In this document: positions 31,060-39,678 of the stretch, one piece after another | Layout: the number at the start of each line of letters is the position of its first letter | Position numbering within the stretch: position 1 is the first letter of the stretch | NCBI GenBank assembly: GCA_014359885.1 | Contig: JACIYN010000002.1 | Location: 1 to 64,000 of the forward strand | Direction: 5' to 3' | Length of the DNA: 64,000 bases | DNA from: Desulfacinum sp. | GTDB taxonomy: Bacteria > Desulfobacterota > Syntrophobacteria > Syntrophobacterales > DSM-9756 | The notes under the pieces: model-generated | Database searches by the model: none | Told to the model about the DNA's origin: nothing | The model's input: the letters and a program-made list of their open reading frames with translations, nothing else | Made by a program: the position numbers and the translations under genes

Positions 31060-31237
31060 GCAGTTGGGTCGGATCCCCGGTCGGGCTATAGTACTCCTCA
31101 CGTGCCCGGGGATCAAGGCGCTCAAACCACTGGCAGGCGATCGGTCCCATGAGCTATAGTTGGTTTTATCGGTTCTTCTTAACCGTCTTTTGTCAGATGG
31201 AAATGGCGGGAACGGACGGCAAGCAAAGGAGAAGCGT

Positions 31238-32332
31238 ATGGCGCACCGCAATAGTCCCCGATGGTGGCTCGTTCCCCTCTTTCTCCTGGCGGGCGCGGCC
31301 TGGGCGATGGCCTCGGCCCCTTCCGGCAAAGGCCCGAAGGAAGACTACCCGTGCCGCAACTGCCTGGCCACCCCCCAGTGGCTCCTGGAACACCGGAACG
31401 ACCCCGACGTGGTTTTGGTGGATGTCCGGGAAGACAAGGACCTGGACGGGCGGTATCTTCCCGGCGCCGTCCGGCTTCCCTGGAAGAGCTTCCAGCGCCA
31501 CGACACGGTTCGAGGCGTGGGGGCGGTCTTCGTGGGAGCGGCCGAGGCCCAGGAGATTCTCGGCCGGGCGGGCATCGCGCGGACGGACACCGTCATCCTC
31601 TATGATTCCGTGGCGCGGGACGGCGGCGCCACAGCCTCCTATGTCTTCTGGGTGCTGGACTACCTGGGACATCCGTCCAAGAGGATCCTGGAAAGGGGCC
31701 TGGACGGGTGGGTGGAAGCCGGAGGGGAAACGGCCGCGGAACCGGCACGGCGCGAACCCGTCTTCTACCAGGCTCCGTCCCAAGAGATCCGGACGCTTCG
31801 CCTGGTGGACGGCTCCTTCGTTCAGAGCCGGCTGGGAGATCCCTACTACCAGATCCTGGACGTGCGATCGTCGGAAGAATACCTGGGTCTCAAACAGAAT
31901 ACCGCCCTGGACGGCAGCCCGCTGGCTCCCGGCCACATCCCGGGAGCCTTCAACGTGGACTACCGGTCCAACTGGCGGGACGCCTCCACAAAGGCCCTTC
32001 GTCCCTACTCCGAACTTCAAAAACTCTACGCCGGACTGGACCCCAACCGGGCGGTCATCGTCTACTGCCATTCGGGGCGGCGCGCCTCCTTCGGGTATTT
32101 CGTGCTGCGCCTCATGGGTTTCCAGGACGTGCGCCTCTATGAGGCCTCGTGGAACGAATGGGGGAACAACCGGTTCTATTTTCCGGTGGAAAAGAAGGCC
32201 AACCGGTTGGAGGGCGCCGTTCCCATGCCCACGGCCGGTCCCGCCGCCCCGCTAAAGACCCCGCAGCCCGGGGAAGATAAGGGCCAAACCCAACCCGCGT
32301 CGTCCAGCGGCTACGTTTCCTGCGGAGGGTGA
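31238..32332 (+). CDS. Secreted two-domain rhodanese/sulfurtransferase
   Basis: Signal peptide; DVREDKDLDGRYLPGAV; VIVYCHSGRRASFGYFVLRLMG; RBS aaaggag. Confidence 0.92.
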   Translation: MAHRNSPRWWLVPLFLLAGAAWAMASAPSGKGPKEDYPCRNCLATPQWLLEHRNDPDVVLVDVREDKDLDGRYLPGAVRLPWKSFQRHDTVRGVGAVFVGAAEAQEILGRAGIARTDTVILYDSVARDGGATASYVFWVLDYLGHPSKRILERGLDGWVEAGGETAAEPARREPVFYQAPSQEIRTLRLVDGSFVQSRLGDPYYQILDVRSSEEYLGLKQNTALDGSPLAPGHIPGAFNVDYRSNWRDASTKALRPYSELQKLYAGLDPNRAVIVYCHSGRRASFGYFVLRLMGFQDVRLYEASWNEWGNNRFYFPVEKKANRLEGAVPMPTAGPAAPLKTPQPGEDKGQTQPASSSGYVSCGG

Positions 32333-32339
32333 AAAGACG

Positions 32340-32894
32340 ATGGACCAACGAGAGACAATCCGAAACGAAAATCCCCACGAGGCCGCACGTCACTGGCCGG
32401 TGCTCCCGGCGGCCCTGGCCCTGGCGGGCATCATCGTCTTCATCTTCGCCACCTTCGGCCCTCCCGCCTCTTCCAGCGGGTTCGTGAGCCTTCTCAAGGG
32501 CTTCCTGGGTCCGATCCTTCCTGACTACATCGCCCAAAAGGAACATTACCGGATCATCCCGGGGCCGGGTTCCTGGCTCTTCGCCTTCGTCCTGGGCATG
32601 GCGGCCGGCGGTTACCTGGGCGGTCTCACCCTGGGAAAACCCATTCGAAACGTTCCGGCCCTGTGGGAGCGGCGTTTCGGCGCCCGGCCGGCCCTTCGCT
32701 ATGCAGCGTCGTTTCTGGGCGGGTTTCTCATCCTTTTTGGAGCTCGCCTGGCCGGCGGATGCACCCTGGGGCTCTTCATTTCCGGATCCACCCAACTGGC
32801 CGTGAGCGGGCTTTATTTCGGCGCGGTCATCTTCGCCGTGGCCATGCTCACCAGTCGGCTGGTGTACGGATCGCCAAAGGGAGGAAAGAAATGA
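32340..32894 (+). CDS. YeeE/YedE-family sulfur-compound transporter, half 1
   Basis: GARLAGGCTLGLFISGSTQLAVSGLYFGAVIFAVAMLTSRLVYG. Confidence 0.88.
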   Translation: MDQRETIRNENPHEAARHWPVLPAALALAGIIVFIFATFGPPASSSGFVSLLKGFLGPILPDYIAQKEHYRIIPGPGSWLFAFVLGMAAGGYLGGLTLGKPIRNVPALWERRFGARPALRYAASFLGGFLILFGARLAGGCTLGLFISGSTQLAVSGLYFGAVIFAVAMLTSRLVYGSPKGGKK

Positions 32895-33433
32895 CGCAGG
32901 TCCTGCTGGGTCTCTTTTCCGGTCTCGCCTTCGGGTTCGTCATCCAACGGATCGGGGCAACGGACCCCGACAAGATGGCCCGGGCGCACCTCATGGTGGA
33001 ACCCCAGATCCCCCAGTTCATGATGCTGGCGGTGGCCTTTTCCGCCCTGGGCTTGGCGGGCCTCCAGGCCGTGGGCGTGGGCCGCACGGTGATTCTGCCC
33101 ACCAGCCTGGTGGCCACGGGGGCCGCCGCGGTCCTTTTCGGTATCGGGTGGGGATTGTGCGGGTATTGTCCGGGCACCTGCTGGGCCGCCGCGGGGGAAG
33201 GACGCCTGGATGCGGTCTTCGCCCTGCTGGGAGGCCTGGCGGGAACGGCCGTCTTCGCCCACTTCCACGAACGGATCATCCCGGCGCTCTATCTTCCCAC
33301 CAACAAGGGGCCGCTCACCCTGGCCGACTGGGCGGGAAACCGGTTCGCCGCCGCCTGCCTCCTGGCGGCGGCCTTCGCCGCAGCCGCCTGGATCATCGGC
33401 CGGATCTGGAATGCGGAAAGCGATGATGCGTAA
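32891..33433 (+). CDS. YeeE/YedE-family sulfur-compound transporter, half 2
   Basis: FGIGWGLCGYCPGTCWAAAGEGRLDAVFALLGGLAG; ATGA overlap with half 1. Confidence 0.88.
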   Translation: MTQVLLGLFSGLAFGFVIQRIGATDPDKMARAHLMVEPQIPQFMMLAVAFSALGLAGLQAVGVGRTVILPTSLVATGAAAVLFGIGWGLCGYCPGTCWAAAGEGRLDAVFALLGGLAGTAVFAHFHERIIPALYLPTNKGPLTLADWAGNRFAAACLLAAAFAAAAWIIGRIWNAESDDA

Positions 33434-34049
33434 GAAGAATGGGAATGCCCGGTGGCTGTGGGGCCTTGTGGTTTGCCTACTCTGGGCATGTTCCGGCGAG
33501 GGATCAAGGGAGGGGGCGGCCCTTAAGGTGCCGAGGGGCTACATGCCGGTGCTGGAATTCGTCCACAACGGGCGGCTGCTTCGCTTCGGGCCCTTCGTGG
33601 GCTACTATTTCCGGCCGGAAGTCCCGGGAGAGATGCGCCGCATCCGCCTGGTCTGCTTCAACGAACGGAATTTCTATTCTTCGGACGCCCCCGAAAACGC
33701 CCTGCTCTACGAAGGCGACGGGGTTCTCACCGACCTTCCCCCCGCCGGAGCGCCCCTTCCCCGAGGAAAGGAGAGAATCCAGCCCGTCTTCTTCCCGGAC
33801 GCCCCCGCGGCGTGGCTCGAGTCGCGCCCGGAACCCCGCGACGCCTATGGGCACTTCCATTCGTGCCATGACGCCTCCGGTCCGGTGCTCACCGGCTTTT
33901 GGATCCGGCACGTGGCCGTTCGGGATTTCACCTACGACATGGGCGGCCGCGTGGGGCCCGGAAGCCCCCTCTACCATCGGGTGCGCAAGGGAGAGGACAG
34001 GGACTTCGCCCGGATCATCGAGTTCGACCGGGGCAAGGGAAAACCGTAA
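33423..34049 (+). CDS. Putative lipoprotein of unknown function, cotranscribed with the YeeE genes
   Basis: Lipobox LVVCLLWACSG; overlaps the end of YeeE half 2. Confidence 0.7.
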   Translation: MMRKKNGNARWLWGLVVCLLWACSGEGSREGAALKVPRGYMPVLEFVHNGRLLRFGPFVGYYFRPEVPGEMRRIRLVCFNERNFYSSDAPENALLYEGDGVLTDLPPAGAPLPRGKERIQPVFFPDAPAAWLESRPEPRDAYGHFHSCHDASGPVLTGFWIRHVAVRDFTYDMGGRVGPGSPLYHRVRKGEDRDFARIIEFDRGKGKP

Positions 34050-34114
34050 AGGGAGCCAGGGGAAACCTGGCTGATCCATCCCTTTCCCGCGTTTCTTCCG
34101 CTTGCCCCATATGT

Positions 34115-34426
34115 CTAATCTTCCTCTTCGTCGGCGTTCCACCAGTCGTGGCAGGCGTCCTCGATGGCCTCCCGGAGCTCTCCGTCCACCTGGTTTCGGA
34201 TGCTCCAAGCCATCTCCACCCATTCCTCCATGACCCGGTGCGCCTCCACCTCGTCGCCCGCATCGTCCAGGTCGCTCACCAGGTCCATGAGATCGGTGAG
34301 CGCCTCCCGCACCGGCCGGGGCCCCTCGCTGGAAGCCAGGGAGACTCCCGCCTTTACATACTCCCATCCCAGCTCGCCCGTCTCCGGCTTCCACGACCAC
34401 ACGATCCGCTTCTTTTTGCGCCCCAT
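34115..34426 (-). CDS. Small acidic protein of unknown function
   Basis: MGRKKKRIVWSWKPETGELGWEYVKAGVSLASSEGPRPVREALTDLMDLV...; isolated ORF with clear coding character. Confidence 0.55.
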   Translation of the reverse strand: MGRKKKRIVWSWKPETGELGWEYVKAGVSLASSEGPRPVREALTDLMDLVSDLDDAGDEVEAHRVMEEWVEMAWSIRNQVDGELREAIEDACHDWWNADEEED

Positions 34427-34763
34427 GAGTCCGTCCTTTCACGACACTCGATGAACCCCTCTTCGGATGATGGATGATCACTCTACATGGGAGCCGTCCG
34501 GGACACAAGCCTTGGCCAACATGCATCCGGGTCCGCGAGGATCGGACCGCCATGCCGCGTGGTATGGAAGTGCTGGATGATCGGTTCCCAATTCACCTCC
34601 ATAACACCTTACGTGATCCACACCAGGTGTCACGCTCCTTGTGCCCGCAGGGGATTCGATGGACCGAGACCTGGACGAAGGGGCGCCGAGAGGGACCGCA
34701 GGCGTTGACAACGGACGGCTTTCGTCCCAAGGTAAGGACTCCGGGCATCCACAGGGCTTTTAT

Positions 34764-34822
34764 GGAGGCGCCGGATGACCCGCCATTCGATTGGCCGCCG
34801 AGGCTGCTCCCTTGCTGAAGGT
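34764..34822 (+). ncRNA. Candidate structured leader upstream of the Na+/H+ antiporter (possible nhaA-I/Li+-type riboswitch)
   Basis: GCCA-ttcgat-TGGC hairpin, CGCCGAGGCTGCTCC, CCTT-gctg-AAGG hairpin; assignment rests on context and recalled motif similarity only. Confidence 0.3.
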
Positions 34823-34887
34823 TTCGAGACTCCATTGGCGACAACTATCTGCGTTCCTTGGCGGTTCATTTGATTTTAAGAGGAGAC

Positions 34888-36132
34888 ATGGCCATGAAGC
34901 TTTTCCAAATCCTCTCCATCCTCCTCACCGTCTCGGCGCTCTTCAGCTACCTCAACCACCGCACCCTCCAGCTGCCCACCACCATCGGGGTCATGGCCAT
35001 CTCGCTTCTGGGCTCCCTGGCGATTGTGGCGGCGGGACCTTTTTCCTTCGGACTGCAGCAGGAAGCCATCCGGCTCGTTCAGAGCATCGATTTCGATGAA
35101 ACCTTGCTCCACGGCATGCTCAGCTTTCTTCTCTTCGCCGGGGCGCTCCACATCGACCTGGAAGCCCTGGCCCGCCGCAAGTGGATCATCACCGTTCTGG
35201 CCACCGTGGGAACGGCCCTGGCCACGGCCCTCAACGGTTTGGGCACCTGGGTGGTGTCCCAATGGCTCGATTTGCACCTTCCGTTTCTGAGCTGTCTTCT
35301 CTTCGGGGCGCTCATCGCCCCGACGGACCCCATCGCAGTGCTGGGGATCCTCCGCAAGGCCGGCGTTCCCGAAAGTGTGGAGACCAAGATCTGCGGAGAA
35401 TCGCTCTTCAACGACGGGGTGGCCGTGGTCCTCTTCATCATTCTTTTGGAAATGACCCGGGATCCCGCCGCAGCCACCCTCTCCCACGCCCTGGCCCTCT
35501 TCGCCAAGGAAGCCCTGGGCGGGATCGCCTACGGGCTCGTGATCGGATGGATCGCTTACCTCATGCTCAAGAGCATCGACGACTACCAGGTGGAGGTGCT
35601 CATCACCCTGGCCTTGGTGTCCGGCGGCTACGCCCTGGCCGACGCCCTTCACATCTCAGGACCCATCGCCATCGTGGTGGCGGGCCTTCTCATCGGAAAC
35701 CCCGGGCGCATGCTGGCCATGTCGGAACGGACCCGCCGGCACCTGGACACCTTCTGGGAGCTGGTGGATGAAGTGCTGAACGTGGTGCTCTTCGTACTCA
35801 TGGGCCTGGAAGTGCTGGCCCTGGACTGGACGCGTACCCACCTGACGACCGGCCTCCTGCTGATCCCCTTGGTCCTGGCATCCCGGCTTGTGAGCGTCTC
35901 GCTTCCGGTGGCTTTGCTGCGACCCTTCACCAGATTCAGTCCGGGGGTGATTCGCATCCTCACCTGGGGAGGACTTCGCGGCGGCATCTCGGTGGCCATG
36001 GCCCTCTCGCTCCCCCCGGCACCCGCCCGGGACACGATCCTGGCGGCCACCTACGTGGTGGTGGTCTTTTCCATCCTCGTGCAGGGCCTCACGGTGGAAA
36101 AGGTGGTGCGCTCGGTGGAAGAGCGCGCCTGA
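34888..36132 (+). CDS. Na+/H+ antiporter, CPA1 family
   Basis: FGALIAPTDPIAVLGILRKAG; GESLFNDGVAVVLF; WGGLRGGISVAMALSLP. Confidence 0.92.
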   Translation: MAMKLFQILSILLTVSALFSYLNHRTLQLPTTIGVMAISLLGSLAIVAAGPFSFGLQQEAIRLVQSIDFDETLLHGMLSFLLFAGALHIDLEALARRKWIITVLATVGTALATALNGLGTWVVSQWLDLHLPFLSCLLFGALIAPTDPIAVLGILRKAGVPESVETKICGESLFNDGVAVVLFIILLEMTRDPAAATLSHALALFAKEALGGIAYGLVIGWIAYLMLKSIDDYQVEVLITLALVSGGYALADALHISGPIAIVVAGLLIGNPGRMLAMSERTRRHLDTFWELVDEVLNVVLFVLMGLEVLALDWTRTHLTTGLLLIPLVLASRLVSVSLPVALLRPFTRFSPGVIRILTWGGLRGGISVAMALSLPPAPARDTILAATYVVVVFSILVQGLTVEKVVRSVEERA

Positions 36133-36364
36133 AAGGCAATAAGGAGGTATTTTCATCGTAGCGCTTATCGCTGCGCAACCCTTCAGGGCTGCGAAAAGAG
36201 GGCCTCGGATCATAAGGGTGACCCATCCGCATGGTCCGGGTATTTCAAGGGAATCGGCAAGCCCATTTCCGCGGGGCTGAAGCCCCGCAGCCACGGAATG
36301 GGCGATCAATCCTTGGCCGTACCTGGCGGAAGGCTGTTTCTTTCTTAAATTAGACGATTCTTCT

Positions 36365-36412
36365 CAACCTCCAGGTTCCGGCGGGCGAGCCTAAAGCCTG
36401 CCCCTACGAAGG
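36365..36412. repeat. ggttccggcgggcgagcctaaagcctgcccctacgaaggc dispersed element
   Basis: Near-identical to 38347-38391. Confidence 0.8.
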
Positions 36413-36478
36413 CAGACGGACCTGTTCCGGAGGAGCCTGTCCGACAATGGCTTATTTGCCCCTTCCATCGTCCATCCG

Positions 36479-36567
36479 CCATGCCCGCGAAGCTTGTCCC
36501 CGGCTTGATCGGGGAGCGGGGATCCAGGATTTCCGGCACCTTATGGACTCCCGCTTGCGCGGGAGTG
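36479..36567. repeat. Dispersed repeat with CCCGC...GCGGG arms (atgcccgcgaagcttgtccccggcttgatcgggg ... cccgcttgcgcgggagtgacggg)
   Basis: Inverted GC-rich arms typical of a widespread bacterial intergenic repeat. Confidence 0.6.
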
Positions 36568-36668
36568 ACGGGTGGCGGAGTTTTCGGACAGCCTCCGATA
36601 GGGGCCGGGTTTATCACCGCCCGCTCATCGCGCGGAAGTAAAAAGAAGACAGCGAAGGATTCGCTCCA

Positions 36669-37967
36669 TTGAGGTCTTTCCAAGCTTCTGGGCCACGGCA
36701 AGGAAGGGAGGATGGATTGAAAAGTCGGGATCCAGCAGGGCTCTTCCAGGGGCGATGGACCGTTTTCAGCCTGGCGTCCCTTCTCTTCATCCTCTCCCAG
36801 TTCTACCGGGTCTCCAACGCCATCATTGCGCCGGATCTCCAGAAGGACCTGGAACTTTCCGCCGAGGAACTGGGGCTCTTGAGCGCCGCCTTCTTCTATG
36901 CCTTCGCCCTGGTGCAGGTGCCCCTGGGCATCGCCCTGGACCGGCTCGGAGGCCGCCGGACCATGACCCTTCTTTCCCTCATCGGGGCGGGAGGCGCCCT
37001 TCTTTTCGCCGCCGCTCACTCTTTCGCCGCGGCCTTCGCGGGCAGGGCTCTCTTGGGGCTCGGCATGGCCGGAAACCTCATGGGCTCCATGAAGCTTCTC
37101 ACCCGCTGGTTTTCCCCCCGGGAATTCGCCACCCTCTCCGGCCTCATGCTGGCCATGGGAACCCTTGGGAACATGCTGGCGGCCACCCCGCTGGCCGCCG
37201 CCAAGGAGTGGATCGGCTGGCGGGAATCCTTCGGAATGTTGGGACTTTTCACGGCCGCCGTGGCCGTCTGTTTCTTCGCCCTGGTTCGCGAAGGGCCGTC
37301 CGGCGAGGACCAGCCGGGCGCTTCCGGCTTCGCGCCCGGGCCTGCCTGGAAAGAAGCCCTCAAAACCCTCTGCCGGAACGCCAACTACTGGATCATCTCG
37401 CTGGGGACCTTCTTCCGGTACGGCACCTTCGTGGCCATCCAGGGCCTGTGGATCGGCCCTTACATGATCCAGCAGTTGCACATGAGCCCCATCGCCGCCG
37501 GAAACCTGCTCCTTCTTCTCAACACGGGGCTCATTCTGGGATCCCCCCTGGGCGGCTGGCTTTCCGATCGGGTGTTACGCTCGAGAAAAAAGGTCATCGT
37601 GCTGGGGCTCGCCATGATGGCGCTGGTGCTTGCGGCCCTGGGCGCCGGCTGGGGCGAAACCGGAGCGGCCGCTCTGGCGGTACTTCTTTTCTCCTTCGGG
37701 CTCTTCGGCTCCTTCGGAATCGTCATGTACGCCCACATCAAGGAGCTCATGCCGTCGGAAATGAGCGGAACGGCCCTTACGGGCATCAACCTCTTCACCA
37801 TGCTGGGCGGAGCCGCCATGCTCCAGGGGCTGGGTTGGGTGCTGGATCACGTGGTGGCCGCCGGGGGACGGACGGCGCCCGACTACCACCCGGCCTTTCT
37901 CCTTTGCGCCGGGGGCGTGGCCCTGGCTCTCGTGGGCTACCTCTTCGCCACCGACACGCGGCCCTGA
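36669..37967 (+). CDS. MFS transporter
   Basis: GIALDRLGGRRTMTLLSLIGAGGALLFAAA; LGGWLSDRVLRSRKKVIVLG; a TTG at 36717 after aagggagg may be the true start. Confidence 0.9.
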   Translation: MRSFQASGPRQGREDGLKSRDPAGLFQGRWTVFSLASLLFILSQFYRVSNAIIAPDLQKDLELSAEELGLLSAAFFYAFALVQVPLGIALDRLGGRRTMTLLSLIGAGGALLFAAAHSFAAAFAGRALLGLGMAGNLMGSMKLLTRWFSPREFATLSGLMLAMGTLGNMLAATPLAAAKEWIGWRESFGMLGLFTAAVAVCFFALVREGPSGEDQPGASGFAPGPAWKEALKTLCRNANYWIISLGTFFRYGTFVAIQGLWIGPYMIQQLHMSPIAAGNLLLLLNTGLILGSPLGGWLSDRVLRSRKKVIVLGLAMMALVLAALGAGWGETGAAALAVLLFSFGLFGSFGIVMYAHIKELMPSEMSGTALTGINLFTMLGGAAMLQGLGWVLDHVVAAGGRTAPDYHPAFLLCAGGVALALVGYLFATDTRP

Positions 37968-38091
37968 AGGGCTTTGGACAAACCGGCGACGGGTGCCTGT
38001 AGAATGCAGCTCAGGACCATTCCGTATCTGACGGTCAGGGCCCACTCTGCGCCACCCCGCATGGATGAAAGAGCTCGCCTTGCGGGCCTAT

Positions 38092-38140
38092 CCTGTAGGA
38101 GCCGGTTTGCCGGCGACCGAATTGCGGCCAAGGCCGCACC
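38092..38140. repeat. REP-like tgtaggagccggtttgccggcgac element
   Basis: Short GC palindrome, similar to the 59754-59862 type. Confidence 0.55.
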
Positions 38141-38150
38141 TGCAATCAAA

Positions 38151-38188
38151 AGATTTGCGTCTATGCGCGTTCATTGGCGGTTGTCCTT
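38151..38188 (-). repeat. GACAACCGCCAATGAACGCGCATAGACGCAAAT repeat
   Basis: Reverse-orientation match to 4191-4223. Confidence 0.75.
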
Positions 38189-38202
38189 CACTTTAGCCCC
38201 CA

Positions 38203-38288
38203 TCACGGGGAGCTCGTGACAACGAAGGATGAAACGCACCTTCGGGAAACAAGCCCCTGTAGGGGCGAATGATGATTCACCCCTACAG
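38203..38288 (+). repeat. Three-hairpin dispersed element, copy 3
   Basis: catcacggggagctcgtgacaacgaaggatgaaacgcaccttcgggaaacaagcccctgtaggggcgaatgatgattcacccctacag. Confidence 0.8.
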
Positions 38289-38734
38289 CCGTGCGAACGA
38301 ACGGAACGGGGCCGTGTCTTATACAAGGGGGCGATTCTTCCCCATCGCGAGGTTCCGGCGGGCGGGCGTAAAGCCCGCCCCTACGAAGGCCGATGGACCT
38401 GTTGAGCAGGGACGGGGTTTATCCCCGCCTGCTCACCGTGCGGGAATAAGAAAGATACGGCGAAAGGATCGCTTCATTCGGGTTGTATGTCATAGCCCCA
38501 GGGGAGGAGTGACGGGACGGAGCCCCGGGGAATTTCCCTTCCTCTCGTAGCCGCGGGACTTCGGCCCCACCGGGAATCGGTCATTGTAACCCCATGACGT
38601 GACCGGCGGTATCCGATGGCCTGCTTGGCGTCTGGTGGTTCGTCCCCAGCCCGGAAGGGCTGCGCTGCCAAAAGATCGGAAACCCTCGCGGTTTTGGACA
38701 CGCTCCCGGGCCGCCCTTCGTACCTCGTCCCCCG

Positions 38735-39493
38735 TCAGCGGAGCCCTTCGCAGGCACGCCCGTTCCCGTCGCGGTCCAGGCGGTGCACGTCCCGACCCGT
38801 GATCCGGAGGCACTCTTCGAAGCACCGCTGAGCCTCTTGCCACGACGAAAAGTCCCCGCAGTCCAGATCCACATCGCAGCGACACGAACCGCGCATGGAT
38901 GGGGCGGATGCAATTGATGCCGAGGCGAACTTCCTCCCGTGGCGGTATTCCCAGGGAGGCACGGGATCGACGCCGGCCCAGAGCCCCGTGGTCCGGTCCC
39001 TGGCCTCCTCTTCCAGCTTCACCAGGCGGCGGCACAGGTCGAAATCCTTGCAGTATCGGCGATACACCCAGGCATGGCCGGACGCCACCAGTTCTTGGTT
39101 GAGAAGCCTTCCTCCCACCTCCACCAGGGCCACGGTGCGGCCGTAGCGGTCCCGGGTGACGGGCCCAACCGAAACGTCCCGGCCCAACGCGAGCCCCTCG
39201 ACAAAGGCGGTGGCCTCCGGACCGCCCTCCTGGGCCTTTTCCGGGCAGTCCACGCCATAGAGACGCACCCGTACTGCTTCCGAACCCCGAAAAACCGTGA
39301 GGGTGTCGCCGTCGTGGACCTCCACCACCCGGCCGGTCCAGGCCCAAGCCGGAAGTCCCAACCAGAATCCCCAGGTCCCCAACACAACCAGAAAAAAGAG
39401 AATCGTACCCCATCACCTCGACAAGAAGCTGCACGAGCCTCTGTTCTCAGCCAACACAACCAGAAAAAAGAGAATCGTACCCCATCGCTTCAT
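38735..39493 (-). pseudogene. Secreted thermonuclease (SNase) with C-terminal Excalibur-like domain; signal-peptide region interrupted by a 72-bp insertion with an in-frame TGA
   Basis: MKRWGTILFFLVVL-[AENRGSCSFLSR*WGTILFFLVVL]-GTWGFWLGLPAWAWTGRVVEVHDGDTLTVFRGSEAVRVRLYGVDCPEKAQ...; C-terminal DLDCGDFSSWQEAQRCFEE..DVHRLDRDGNGRACEGLR. Confidence 0.8.
39379..39486 (-). repeat. Perfect 36-bp direct repeat (39379-39414, 39451-39486) flanking a unique 36-bp insert (39415-39450)
   Basis: ccaacacaaccagaaaaaagagaatcgtaccccatc x2; insert acctcgacaagaagctgcacgagcctctgttctcag. Confidence 0.97.
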
Positions 39494-39611
39494 TGGAATC
39501 TCCTTTGCCGAAGATGGGATGGGCGGCGCTGCGGCCGCCGCCTCAGGGAGACGCTCCTCCCCAAGGGATCTATCGGCAGGGTCGGCCTCTTGCTGAAGCA
39601 TCGGGGAAGGT

Positions 39612-39656
39612 GTGCAAAAAGGGCTTGCACATTTGCACAATTTGCATAAGATGCAC
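39612..39656. promoter_or_regulatory. Cluster of five TGCA-core inverted/direct repeats upstream of the hydrogenase operon
   Basis: gtgcaaaaagggcttgcacatttgcacaatttgcataagatgcac. Confidence 0.45.
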
Positions 39657-39678
39657 AGGACACCCTGCGGAGGCGCCC

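Noticed and set aside
36447-36672. Overlapping small ORFs upstream of the MFS gene
   Set aside because: They translate known-style intergenic repeats (CCCGC...GCGGG).
39379-39486. A genuine CRISPR array with two repeats
   Set aside because: The repeat is native coding sequence of the thermonuclease signal peptide, no leader, cas genes or further repeats are nearby; treated as an ectopic insertion instead.
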